A DNA stretch of 64,000 nucleotides from Australimonas brisbanensis (GTDB lineage Bacteria > Chloroflexota > Dehalococcoidia > Lucifugimonadales > Australimonadaceae): positions 186,001 through 250,000 of the forward strand of contig JAYQTA010000003.1 of assembly GCA_038147155.1 (NCBI GenBank). The letters are read 5' to 3'. The translations under genes and the position numbers were made by a program. Shown here piece after piece: positions 8,786-17,178 of this stretch; position 1 is the first letter of the stretch, and every line of letters starts with the position of its first letter. The notes beneath the pieces are model-generated. The model saw nothing but the letters and a program-made list of their open reading frames with translations, was not told where the DNA came from and made no database searches.

Positions 8786-9549
8786 GAGGCGGCGTCCGCC
8801 CCGGAGGGTGCGATGCCCTCGTAGCCGTGCTGCTCGATGAGCTGGGCCAGCTCGCGTCCGCCGGAGCGCACGATGCGCCCGCCCATGAGCACGTGGATGA
8901 AGCCGGGGTTCAGGTAGTTGAGGATGCGCTCGTAGTGGGTGACCACCAGCGTGGCCGTACCCGGCCCGCCCAGCTCGTTCACCCCACCCGCCACATCGCG
9001 CAGCGCGTCCACGTCCAGCCCCGAGTCGATCTCGTCCAGGATGCGCAGGCGGGGGGTGAGCACCGCCATCTGCAGCACCTCGTTGCGCTTCTTCTCTCCG
9101 CCGGAGAAGCCCTCGTTCACGGAGCGCTTGGTGAAGGCAGGGTCCATGTTGACCCCCTTCACCTTGGTGCGCAGGAGCCGGTCGAACTTGAGCACGTCCA
9201 GCTCCGGCTCGCCCGCCGCTTTTCGCGCCTCGTTGTAGGCGGCGCGCAGGAAGTGTTCCATCCGCACGCCGGGTATCTCCACGGGGTGCTGGAAGGAGAG
9301 GAACAGCCCGGCACGGGCGCGCTCCTCGGCGGCCATCGCCAGCAGGTCGCGCCCCTCGAAGGTGACGCTCCCGCCGGTGACTGCGTAATTGGGATGCCCG
9401 GCCAGCACGTTGGCCAGGGTGGACTTGCCGGAGCCGTTGGGGCCCATGATGGCGTGGGTCTCCCCAGTGTTCACCTCCAGGTCTATCCCCTTGAGGATCT
9501 CCACCCCGTTCACCTCTGCCCGCAGGCCGCGCACCTCGAGCATGGCCAT
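8782..9549 (-). CDS. sufC: Fe-S assembly ATPase SufC
   Basis: SufC is a cytosolic ABC-type ATPase that drives the SufBCD scaffold. The 255 residues contain Walker A GPNGSGKST at 36-44, the signature GFSGGEKKRNEVLQM and the SufC-specific Walker B/D-loop LDEIDSGLDVDAL. Its ATG directly follows the TAG of sufB without spacing, and its end overlaps sufD. A second start at Met3 is possible. Confidence 0.96.
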   Translation of the reverse strand: MAMLEVRGLRAEVNGVEILKGIDLEVNTGETHAIMGPNGSGKSTLANVLAGHPNYAVTGGSVTFEGRDLLAMAAEERARAGLFLSFQHPVEIPGVRMEHFLRAAYNEARKAAGEPELDVLKFDRLLRTKVKGVNMDPAFTKRSVNEGFSGGEKKRNEVLQMAVLTPRLRILDEIDSGLDVDALRDVAGGVNELGGPGTATLVVTHYERILNYLNPGFIHVLMGGRIVRSGGRELAQLIEQHGYEGIAPSGADAAS

Positions 9550-11000
9550 CTAGCCCACCGTCCCTTCCAGGTTCATGGCCAGCAGCCGGTCCGCCTCCAC
9601 GGCGAACTCCAGCGGCAGGCGCCTCACCACCTCGCGCACGAAGCCGTTGATGATGAGCGACTGGGCGTCCTCGCGGGAGAGGCCGCGCTGCTGGCAGAAG
9701 AAGAGCTGCTCCTCGCTCACCTTGGTGGTGGAGGCCTCGTGCTCCACGCTGGCCGAGGGGTTCGCCACCTCGATGTACGGCACAGTGTGCGCCCCGGCCC
9801 GCTCGCCGATCAGCAGCGAGTCACACTGGGTGAAGTTGCGCGCGCCCTCCGCGCCGGGGAGCACCTTCACCAGGCCACGGTACGTGTTCTGCCCGTGCCC
9901 GGCGCTGATGCCCTTGGAGATGATGCGCGAGGTGGTGTTCTTGCCGATGTGGGTCATCTTGGTGCCCGTGTCGGCCTGCTGGCGGGCCTTGGTCAGCGCC
10001 ACCGAGTAGAACTCGCCCACCGACCCGTCGCCCTGGAGCAGCACCGAGGGGTACTTCCAGGTGATGGCCGAGCCCGTCTCCACCTGGGTCCAGGAGATCT
10101 TGAGTTGCGCCCGCGCACTGCCGCGCTTGGTGACGAAGTTGCAGATGCCGCCACGCCCGTCATCATCGCCGGGGTACCAGTTCTGGATCGTGGAGTACTG
10201 ATCTCGCATCGTCCGCCGCCACCAGCTCCACCACGGCGGCGTGCAGCTGGTTCTCGTCCCGCATGGCGCCGAGCACCCTCCAGGTAGGAGACGTACGCCG
10301 AATCCTCGGCCACGATGAGCGTGCGCTCGAACTGGCCAGAGTTGGCCGCGTTGATGCGGAAGTAGGTGGACAGCTCCAGCGGGCAGCGCACCCCCTCGGG
10401 CACGTGGACGAAGGACCCGTCGGAGAAGACGGCGGCGTTCAGCGCCGCGTAGAAGTTGTCGGTGTAGGGAACCACGGAGCCCAGGTAGCGTCGCACCAAC
10501 TCCGGGTGCTCCTGGACCGCCTCGGAGAGGGAGCAGAAGATCACCCCGTACTTGGCCAGGGTGTCCTTGGCCGTGGTGGCGACGGACACCGAGTCGAAGA
10601 TGGCGTCCACCGCCACGCCCGCGAGACGCTTCTGCTCCTCCAGCGGGATGCCCAGCTTCTCGTAGGTGGCCAGCAGCTCGGCGTCCACGTCGTCCAGGCT
10701 CTCCAGCTCCAGCTTGGGCTTGGGCGCCGCGTAGTAGGAGATGGCCTGGTAGTCGATGGGCGGGAAGGAGACCCTGGCCCAGGCGGGGAAGCGCTCCTCA
10801 GCCAGCAGGCGCTGGAAGTGGGCGAAGGCCTTGAGCCGGTACTCCAGGAGCCAGTCCGGCTCGTTCTTCTTGGCGCTGATCCAGCGGACGATGTCCTCGG
10901 ACAGCCCCGGCGGGGCGGACTCCTCCTCCACCGCCGTGGTCCAGCCGTACTGGTATTCCTGGGCGGCGAGGTCCTTGATGTCCTGGTTGCGGGTGGACAT
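9550..11000 (-). CDS. sufB: Fe-S scaffold SufB, reading frame interrupted by apparent single-base losses
   Basis: SufB is the central scaffold of the SUF system. The first frame (start 11000) encodes residues through YVSYLEG. The other frame resumes at QYSTIQNWYPGDDDG and runs to the stop at 9550. Between them, in 10200-10278, the sequence fits the family text GCSAPMRDENQLHAAVVELVAADDAEIQ only if one base is added at each of four places, each in or next to a short G or C run. The repaired length is about 483 residues, normal for SufB. All other suf genes are intact and SufB is normally needed, so sequence or assembly error is more likely than a real pseudogene. The start has AGGAAGC upstream. 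A palindromic operator lies about 80 bases before it. Confidence 0.8.
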
Positions 11001-11077
11001 GCTTCCTGCTTTGCGCGGTGCGCGGGCCTCAGGGGCAGGGGTGGTGGGGCGTGGGTGTGGCCGTTACGTCCGGGACG

Positions 11078-11104
11078 TATTGTTGACCACGAACGTCAAC
11101 AATA
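11078..11104. promoter_or_regulatory. 27 bp palindrome at the head of the suf operon
   Basis: TATTGTTGAC-CACGAAC-GTCAACAATA is a perfect inverted repeat with ten-base arms and a seven-base spacer. It is AT-rich in a GC-rich setting and sits about 80 bases upstream of sufB. A TTGTTG/TACGTC pair spaced by 17 bases on the minus strand overlaps it, so a bound repressor would block transcription. The GTTG/CAAC half-sites recall SufR-type operators, but the spacing differs and no regulator gene is adjacent, so the identity of the binder is open. Confidence 0.65.
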
Positions 11105-11152
11105 GTCTAGGCAGCGCCCCCAGGCGCGTCAAGGCGCGCGCGTGAGAGGGGC

Positions 11153-11335
11153 TTACTTCTTCGTCGCCTGCCCCAGCGCGATGGCGAAGGTGACGCTGAG
11201 GCCCGCACCCAGGGCTATGCCGATGGCCGTGTTGCCCAGCGCCGCACCGAGGGCGACGCCCACGCCCATGCCCAGGGCGATGCCCGCAGGATGGAAGCGG
11301 GGCTGCTTGCGCCCGTTCTTCTCCGGTTCGTTCAT
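11153..11335 (-). CDS. Small glycine-zipper protein
   Basis: This is a 60-residue protein. After a charged N-terminus (MNEPEKNGRKQPRFHP) comes one long hydrophobic stretch of alternating Gly/Ala (GIALGMGVGVALGAALG and repeats of it) ending in ATKK. The GxxxG spacing is typical of glycine-zipper helices that pack in membranes. Its ATG overlaps the TGA of the upstream SDR gene by four bases, so it is co-translated and likely real. No function is known to me. Confidence 0.6.
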   Translation of the reverse strand: MNEPEKNGRKQPRFHPAGIALGMGVGVALGAALGNTAIGIALGAGLSVTFAIALGQATKK

Positions 11336-12345
11336 GCGCCCTCCTCCTCCGGTTCCTGCTCGTCCGGCGCCTGCGTCGCCGCGCCCCGTCCCAGCGTCGC
11401 CAGATAGGCGTCCAGCGCCGCGCGGGAGTCGTGGGCGAAGGTGAAGCCCAGCTCGGCCTCCAGCCTAGCGGTGCTCACCGTCCAGGGCCAACGGATGAAG
11501 TCGAGCCCCACGGCGGGGGCGTCGTTCTGCAGGCGCGCCAGCCACGCGAACTGGGTGAGCGGGTAGATGGCCCACGCGGGCAGGCTGATGAGCCGCTTGC
11601 CCGCCGCGGCCACCATCTCGCTCCAGCGCACGGTGCCGGGCGCGGCCACGTTGAACACGCCGGGGTGGGGCTCGGCAACGAAGCGCCAGAGCAGCTCCAC
11701 CACGTCGTCCTCGTGGACGAACTGCATGGGCGGGTCCTCCCCCCCCACGCGCACCAGCACGGGCTTGTCCAGCGCGGCGGTGATGAAGTTGGCGGCGTTG
11801 GGCCCCATGACCACGCACCCACGCAGGATGCTCACGTCCACGTCATCGCCCCGGGTATCGGCAAAGCGCCGGAACGCGCGCTCGGTCTCGGCCTTGTCCT
11901 CGGCGTAGGCGAATCCCCTGGGTGGGCGCACGGGGGCGTCCTCGTCCAGCGGTGCCGTGTGCTTTGGGGAGGGGCCGTAGATGGTGGACGAACTCATCAG
12001 CACGATGCGCCGAACCTCGGCTGCATGCGCCGCCCACAGCACGTTGTTGCCCCCCTCCACGTTGACGCGGTGCCCTTCGGCGCGCCGGCGCGTCTGGCGT
12101 AGCACGAAGGCCATGTGCACCACGGCCTCCACGCCTTGCTTGCGGAAGGCCACGTCCAGCGGGGCGCATATGTCCTGGGCCAGGTGTGTGTAGCGCTCGT
12201 GCTCGATGGCGGCGGGGCGCACGTCCACGCCCACCACCCGCTCTACGCCCTCAGCCAGGAGCCGCTCCACCAGCCGCCCGCCGATGTACCCGGCAGCCCC
12301 GGTGACGGCGACGACGCGAGGGGTGGCGCTGGCGGGTTGGGTCAT
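11332..12345 (-). CDS. NAD-dependent epimerase/dehydratase family protein (extended SDR)
   Basis: This 337-residue extended short-chain dehydrogenase has the nucleotide motif VTGAAGYIGGRL at its N-terminus, a serine triad (MSSSTIYG) and the YAEDK catalytic Tyr-x3-Lys. The start is the ATG at 12345 (MTQPASATPRV), because the upstream extension is low-complexity and frame-shared. It ends in an acidic tail (DEQEPEEEGA). It is the fourth gene in a leftward run of FGGY kinase, class II aldolase, small beta protein, SDR and glycine-zipper protein, which suggests sugar or polyol conversion. The substrate cannot be read from the sequence. Confidence 0.8.
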   Translation of the reverse strand: MTQPASATPRVVAVTGAAGYIGGRLVERLLAEGVERVVGVDVRPAAIEHERYTHLAQDICAPLDVAFRKQGVEAVVHMAFVLRQTRRRAEGHRVNVEGGNNVLWAAHAAEVRRIVLMSSSTIYGPSPKHTAPLDEDAPVRPPRGFAYAEDKAETERAFRRFADTRGDDVDVSILRGCVVMGPNAANFITAALDKPVLVRVGGEDPPMQFVHEDDVVELLWRFVAEPHPGVFNVAAPGTVRWSEMVAAAGKRLISLPAWAIYPLTQFAWLARLQNDAPAVGLDFIRWPWTVSTARLEAELGFTFAHDSRAALDAYLATLGRGAATQAPDEQEPEEEGA

Positions 12346-12355
12346 GGAGCGTCCC

Positions 12356-12724
12356 CTAGCCCAGCGTGGCCGTGAAGTCGAAGCCCATCTCGCCCAGCCC
12401 CGCCACCTCGAACCGCATGCCGATGGTGTGCTGGCCGGGGGCCACGGCCCCACCGGCGTAGGTGATGATGGTGGTCTTGTTCATGCCCAGGGTGAAGGGG
12501 GTGTCCGCGGAGACGGCGCTGAAGGGGGTGCTCACCACGTCCACCTCGAAGAAGCAGTGCTCCGGGGCGAGTTCAGCCCCGTCCAGCGTCAGCGGGAGGA
12601 GGCTGCGGGCGTAGCCGGAGCCGAGGCGGTTGCGCAACTGGAAGGTGAAGCCATCCTTTGTGGCGGTGAGGCTCTCCTTCACGTACAGGCGACGCAGCAG
12701 GAACGCCGGGACCTTCATCGGCAT
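12356..12724 (-). CDS. Small beta-rich protein, possibly DUF6379/C-glycoside deglycosidase beta-like
   Basis: This 122-residue protein is predicted to be mostly beta strand, with no signal peptide and no membrane segment. The segments DGFTFQLRNRLGSGYARSL, PLTLDGAELAPEHCFFEVD and APGQHTIGMRFEVAGLGE resemble the general plan of DUF6379 proteins, the small beta subunit of C-glycoside deglycosidases. I cannot confirm this without a profile search. Its position between an SDR and a class II aldolase in a sugar-type operon fits such a role. There is an RBS-like GGAGGAAG upstream of the ATG. Confidence 0.5.
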   Translation of the reverse strand: MPMKVPAFLLRRLYVKESLTATKDGFTFQLRNRLGSGYARSLLPLTLDGAELAPEHCFFEVDVVSTPFSAVSADTPFTLGMNKTTIITYAGGAVAPGQHTIGMRFEVAGLGEMGFDFTATLG

Positions 12725-12745
12725 GGCGGCTTCCTCCGGGGGGGG

Positions 12746-13450
12746 TTAGCGCCCCGCCTGCTGGCGCATGCGGAACAGCTCGGTCTCCGTTTCGACGGAC
12801 TCGTCAGGCAGGGGATTGGCCGCGCCCAGGGTGCGGGCCACCGTGTAGATGTGGGCGAAGCGCTCCACGCTGTCGCACACCTTCAGCGCGTCAGCAAGGG
12901 TGCGGCCCACGCCCACCATGCCGTGGTTGCGGATCAGCGCGGCGTTGCGCTCGCCCAGCGCCTCCACCACCGCGCCGCCCAGTTCCTCGGTGCCGGGGAA
13001 GGTGTAGGCGGAGACCTCCACGCTGGGGCCCACCGCCACCACCATCTCGTCGATGAGCGGCGGTATGGCCAGGCCCGCCACCGCCAGGGCTGAGGCGTAG
13101 ACCGAATGGGTGTGCATCACCGCACCCACGTCGGGCCGGGCAGCGTAGATCGCCGCGTGCAGCAGCGTCTCGGTGGAGGGGAGGGCATCGCCCACCAGGG
13201 GCTCCCCCTCCAGGTCCACCACCACGATCTGCTCCAGGGTTAGGCGCTCGTAGTCCTTGCCGGAGGCCGTCACCGCCAGCAGGGGCGAGCCGTCCGCGGC
13301 CTCAACGCGCATGGACACGTTGCCGGAGGCGGCCACCACTAGCCCGTGGCGGTACATCGCCTGGGCGGCCTCCAGCACGGCGTGACGCTCGGCGCGCCAC
13401 TCGTGGGCGGGCCCGCCCGGCAGGGTGTCGTGGAAGGGTGCATCGCTCAT
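12746..13450 (-). CDS. Class II aldolase/adducin family protein
   Basis: These zinc enzymes cleave sugar phosphates such as fuculose- or ribulose-phosphate. The 234 residues show VAASGNVSMRV, the phosphate-binding TASGKDYERL, the zinc pair in MHTHSVYAS and the third histidine region IRNHGMVGVG. A catalytic acid candidate is Glu in PSTETLLHA. It lies directly after the FGGY kinase on the same strand, so the pair may phosphorylate a ketose or polyol and then cleave it. The exact substrate is unknown. The tail ELFRMRQQAGR is short and unremarkable. Confidence 0.85.
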   Translation of the reverse strand: MSDAPFHDTLPGGPAHEWRAERHAVLEAAQAMYRHGLVVAASGNVSMRVEAADGSPLLAVTASGKDYERLTLEQIVVVDLEGEPLVGDALPSTETLLHAAIYAARPDVGAVMHTHSVYASALAVAGLAIPPLIDEMVVAVGPSVEVSAYTFPGTEELGGAVVEALGERNAALIRNHGMVGVGRTLADALKVCDSVERFAHIYTVARTLGAANPLPDESVETETELFRMRQQAGR

Positions 13451-13492
13451 GGCGGGGGAAGGATACCAAGCCCCCGCCGCCGGCGCATGGGG

Positions 13493-14964
13493 TCAGAGCC
13501 GCTGAGCCGCCTCGTCCAGCACCGTGCGCAGGGCGAGCCAGCGCTCCTGCTCCTCCCGCACCGCGCTGGCGTCGGGCCCCGGCTCCCGCACGCGCGCCAC
13601 GGCGGCCAGGCGCGCCGCCGCCTCGGCCCACGCCTGCGGCGGGCGCGATGCGGCCAGCGCCGCCCGCGCGCCGTGGCGTCTGCCCCGTGGACGGCGATCG
13701 GCGCGTCCAGCGCGTCCGCCAGCAGGCCCGCGAAGGTTGGGCTCGCGCTCATGCCGCCCGCCAGCGCAACGCCCGTGGGGGACGAGCCCGCCACGGCGTC
13801 CGTCAGCCGCACGCACTCGGCCACGGCGAAGGCCGCGTTGGCCAGGGCGGCGCGGGCAACCCCGGCGCGCGAGAGCCCGTCCACCGTCAGCGGAACGGGG
13901 AGGAGCAGGCCGCCCAGGGACATGCCGGGGCTCGACATGTCCAGCGCGCGCGGGCCCCACAGCGCCGTGAGCATCCCCGCCTCCTCACCCGCCGAGGCGG
14001 CCAGGCGTTCGAAACGCTCACGGCTCCCGGCCCGCAGTAGGCGGCGCACCGCCTCCACCGCGCCCCCCGTCTCGCCGGGGTTCGCCTCGCACACCCACGC
14101 GCCGGGCGCGATGTGCAGCCCCGTCCAGGTGCGCCGGGCGGGGTCGAACACGGGCTGCGCCGTCACGCGCTGGGCCGGGGCGCTCCACCCTGCCGCCACG
14201 CACACGCCGCCAGGCAGCGTGCCGGTGCCCAGGGCCGCCGCCTGCGCGTCGGGCCCGGCCAGCACCACCGGCGTCCCGGCCCGCAGGCCCGTGGCCGCTG
14301 CGGCCTGCGCGCTCAGCGCCCCCGCCGGTGCGCCGGGGGCGCTCACCAGCGGCAGCAGCCGCGCCTCCACGCCCAGCGCTGCCAGTAGGGAGGGGGGCGC
14401 GCCGGTGCGCGCGTCGGCCAGCCCCTGCTCGTTCAGCGTCCCCGCCGTCTCCGCGGGTGCGCCCGTGAGCGTCGCGACGGCCCACCCGCCCAGGCTGCTC
14501 ACCCAGGCGATGCGCCGCGCCGTGGCGGGGCGGTTGCCGCGCCACCAGGCGAGCTTGGCGGGGGTGAAGAACATCCCCGGCAGATGACCCGTGGCGGCGT
14601 GGAAGGCGGGCCCGTGCGCCTCGTCCAGAGCTGCGCCCTCGAACACGGCGCGCAGGTCGGTGTTGGGGCCGATGTGCAGCGTGCGCCCCTGCGCGTCCCC
14701 CAGCGCCGTGCCGCCACGCTGGGCCGCGATGCCCACCGCCTGCACCTCCCCCACGCCCCGCGCAGCCGTGCCGATCACCGCCAGCAGGCGCTCGCGCAGC
14801 GCGGCGGGCCGGTAGCGCTTCGCGAGACCCCCCGGCTCGCGCACCAGCGGGTAGGGGGCCACATTGGCCGGGCCCAGGGGCGTGAGGGTGGCAGCGTCAT
14901 AGACGCGGGCGCGCAGGGATGAGGAGCCCAGGTCCACGGCGATGATGGCGGGTGTGGGCGGCAT
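13493..14964 (-). CDS. FGGY-family carbohydrate kinase, with an apparent frameshift near 13668
   Basis: This gene has an N-terminal IIAVDLGSSSLRARVYD phosphate-binding motif, then GVGEVQAVGIAAQRGGT, a central VVLAGPDAQAAALGTG and ALAGGMSASPTFAGLLADALDAPI. All are FGGY kinase motifs. After VHGADATARG the frame is lost. Adding one G to the GGG run near 13668 restores AALAASRPPQAWAEAAARL and the C-terminal helix ending EAAQRL, for about 490 residues. The single missing base in a homopolymer looks like a sequence error. The start is the ATG at 14964; any upstream extension is in non-coding sequence. It would head the aldolase/SDR operon. The substrate (pentulose, polyol) is not determinable. Confidence 0.75.
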
Positions 14965-14977
14965 GGTGAACGCACGA

Positions 14978-14990
14978 TAGCACCGTGCTA
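14978..14990. promoter_or_regulatory. Palindrome between divergent genes
   Basis: TAGCAC-C-GTGCTA is a perfect 13-base palindrome in the 61-base gap between the kinase operon (leftward) and the amidohydrolase (rightward). It could be an operator controlling both, and it overlaps -10-like sequence. Confidence 0.35.
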
Positions 14991-15025
14991 AGGTTTGCGA
15001 TGACCCCCAGACCCAGGAGCGCAAC

Positions 15026-16171
15026 GTGGCCAAGAACGGCTTCCGCATCTTCGACTCGGACATCCACGTCATCGAACCGGCGAACCTGTTCGAGGACTTC
15101 CTGGAGGCTCCGTACCGCGACCGGATCCCACGGGTGCGCCGCTCTGACGTCACGGGCGTGGACACCTGGATCATCGACGGGCGCTCCTTCCCCCTATGGA
15201 ACGAGTGGCCGGAGTACGCGGCCGCCAACGCCCGCCTCGCCGCGCGCAAGGCCGCAACGCCCCTGCAGGTGAAGGCCTTCGAGAGCGGGTTCGACGCGGC
15301 GACCACGCTGGAGGCGATGGATGCGGAGGGGGTGGACGTCACGGCGCTCTTCCGCACCATCGGCGGCACCGGCGTCATCGGCACGGACGGGCTGGGCGAT
15401 GAGTACGCCACGGCGCTGTGCCGCGCCTACAACAATTGGCTCGCCTCCTACTGCGCCGCTGACCCCGCGCGCCTGAAGGGCGTGGCGCTGCTGCCGCTCC
15501 AGTCGGTGGACATGGCCATCGAGGAAGCGCGCCGCGCGGTGCAGGAGCTGGGCTTCGTGGGCGTGACGGTGCACTGCGAGCCGGTGGACGGGCGCATGCT
15601 CTACGACGCCGAGATGGAGCCCCTGTGGGCCGAGCTGGTGCGCCTGAACGCCCCGCTGTGCCTGCACGGCACCTCGACCGCGCCCGGCGAGCAGGACGTC
15701 TCGCGCAAGTTCCTCCACCGTCCCGCCGGGCGCACCCTCACCCACACCGTGGCCTTCCCCATGCAGATCATGGGCGCCTTCGCGGGGCTCGCCCTCTCCG
15801 GTGTGCTGGAGCGCAACCCGGCCCTGCGGGTGGCGCTGCTGGAGGCCAACTGCTCCTGGCTGCCGTGGTTCCTCTACCGGCTGGACGACCAGCAGCGTAA
15901 GTACGCGGACAGCCCGCTGCCGCTGGAGCCCTCCGCCTACTTCCACCGCCAGTGCGTGGCGAGCATGGAGGCCGATGAGGCCCTCGCCGTGGAGGCCCTC
16001 CCGCACCTGGGCGCTGAGCACCTGGTGGTCTCCACCGACTACCCGCACCCCGACTCCGGCTTCCCCCACGCCATGGACGAGTTCTTCGAGCTCGACCTGA
16101 CGGACGAGGCGCGCGAGCGCATCCTGTGGGACAACTGCATCTGGCTCTACGGGCTGGAGGGGAAGCTCTAG
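15026..16171 (+). CDS. Amidohydrolase family protein (amidohydrolase_2)
   Basis: This 381-residue TIM-barrel amidohydrolase starts with the metal-site motif FDSDIHVIEP. It continues with VDVTALFRTIGG, GFVGVTVHCEPVDGR, LCLHGTSTAP and ends with VSTDYPHPDSGFPH, the late Asp/His metal or catalytic site. Relatives include decarboxylases and meta-cleavage product hydrolases acting on aromatic acids; the substrate here is unknown. A GTG start at 15026 follows GGAGCGCAAC. Its TAG and that of the convergent dehydrogenase share one CTAG (16168-16171). Confidence 0.88.
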   Translation: MAKNGFRIFDSDIHVIEPANLFEDFLEAPYRDRIPRVRRSDVTGVDTWIIDGRSFPLWNEWPEYAAANARLAARKAATPLQVKAFESGFDAATTLEAMDAEGVDVTALFRTIGGTGVIGTDGLGDEYATALCRAYNNWLASYCAADPARLKGVALLPLQSVDMAIEEARRAVQELGFVGVTVHCEPVDGRMLYDAEMEPLWAELVRLNAPLCLHGTSTAPGEQDVSRKFLHRPAGRTLTHTVAFPMQIMGAFAGLALSGVLERNPALRVALLEANCSWLPWFLYRLDDQQRKYADSPLPLEPSAYFHRQCVASMEADEALAVEALPHLGAEHLVVSTDYPHPDSGFPHAMDEFFELDLTDEARERILWDNCIWLYGLEGKL

Positions 16172-17178
16172 CGCCGGCGCCGGGCCCACACGGCCCGGTT
16201 GGCCATGAAGCGCGGGCGCCGGCCCGCCTCAAGGGCCGCCAGGTCATCGGCGACCATGCGCGAGTGGCGCGCCACCGTCTCGGCGGTGGCCCCGCCGATG
16301 TGCGGGGTGAGCACCACGTTCAGCCCCTCGCGCGCGGCGGCCAGCAGCGGGGCGTCCGGCGGTATGGGATGCGCCTCGTGCACGTCCAGCGCCGCCCCGC
16401 CCAGCGCGCCGGAGCGCAGCGCCGCCGCCAGCGCGAGGGTGTCCACCACGCCGGGGGCCGTCACGTTCACCACCAGCGCGCCGGAGGGCAGCAGGCTGAT
16501 GCGCCGCGCGTCCAGCATGCCTGCGGTTGATTCGGTGTCGGGGACGTGCACGGAGACCACGTCGCTGCCCGCCAGCAATGCGTCCAACTCCACCAGCGCC
16601 ACGCCCGCCGTGCCGCGCGCGCCGGGGCCCACGTACGGGTCGTGGGCCAGCACCCGCATGCCCACGGCACGCCCCAGGCGGGCGACGCGCCGCCCGATCT
16701 CGCCCAGGCCGATGACGCCCAGTGTGGCCCCCGCCAACTCGCGCCCGGCGAAGCGGGTGTAGGCGTCCGTCGGGTCCTCCCAGCGCCCCTCACGCACAGT
16801 GGCCGCGGCGGGGTGCGTGCGGCGTGCCAGGGCGTAGGCGTGGCCCAGCACCAGTTCCGCGACGGCCTGGGCGTTGCGGCCTGGGGTGTACAGGATCACC
16901 ACCCCCGCCTCGGTGGCGGCGTCCAGGTCCACCTGGTTCAGCGCCCCGCGGCAGATGGCCGCCGCGCGCAGCCGTGGCGCGGCCTCGAACAGCTCATCGA
17001 ACAGGAAGTCGGCCTCCACCACCACGGCGTCGAAGCCCTCGGCCTCCAGCCGCGCGCCCAGCTCCTCCGGGTCGTAGAGGCGCTGGGTCTCGGTCCACGG
17101 CTCGCACGCCACGCCCCCCAGGGCGTCCAGCGCGGCAAGGCCCTCGGCGGAGAAGGGGGCCAGCACCAGGGTGTTCAA
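16168..17178 (-). CDS. D-2-hydroxyacid dehydrogenase-like protein lacking the catalytic arginine
   Basis: This 336-residue protein of the D-isomer hydroxyacid dehydrogenase family has the NAD motif GVIGLGEIGRRVARLG and the C-terminal HIGGAT with the catalytic histidine. The usual VNTARGxxVD is VNVTAPGVVD here: Ala241 and Pro242 replace Arg-Gly, so the substrate-carboxylate arginine is missing. The start is a TTG that overlaps the TGA of hpnE by four bases, which couples it to the hopanoid genes. No ATG or GTG start fits the conserved N-terminus. Loss of the arginine suggests a substrate that is not a simple 2-oxoacid. Its location makes a role in hopanoid side-chain chemistry conceivable, but that is inference. 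Confidence 0.75.
   Translation of the reverse strand: MNTLVLAPFSAEGLAALDALGGVACEPWTETQRLYDPEELGARLEAEGFDAVVVEADFLFDELFEAAPRLRAAAICRGALNQVDLDAATEAGVVILYTPGRNAQAVAELVLGHAYALARRTHPAAATVREGRWEDPTDAYTRFAGRELAGATLGVIGLGEIGRRVARLGRAVGMRVLAHDPYVGPGARGTAGVALVELDALLAGSDVVSVHVPDTESTAGMLDARRISLLPSGALVVNVTAPGVVDTLALAAALRSGALGGAALDVHEAHPIPPDAPLLAAAREGLNVVLTPHIGGATAETVARHSRMVADDLAALEAGRRPRFMANRAVWARRRR

Noticed and set aside
10200..10278. Programmed frameshifting in sufB
   Set aside because: Four separate shifts would be needed within 80 bases and there is no slippery heptamer with a stimulating structure.
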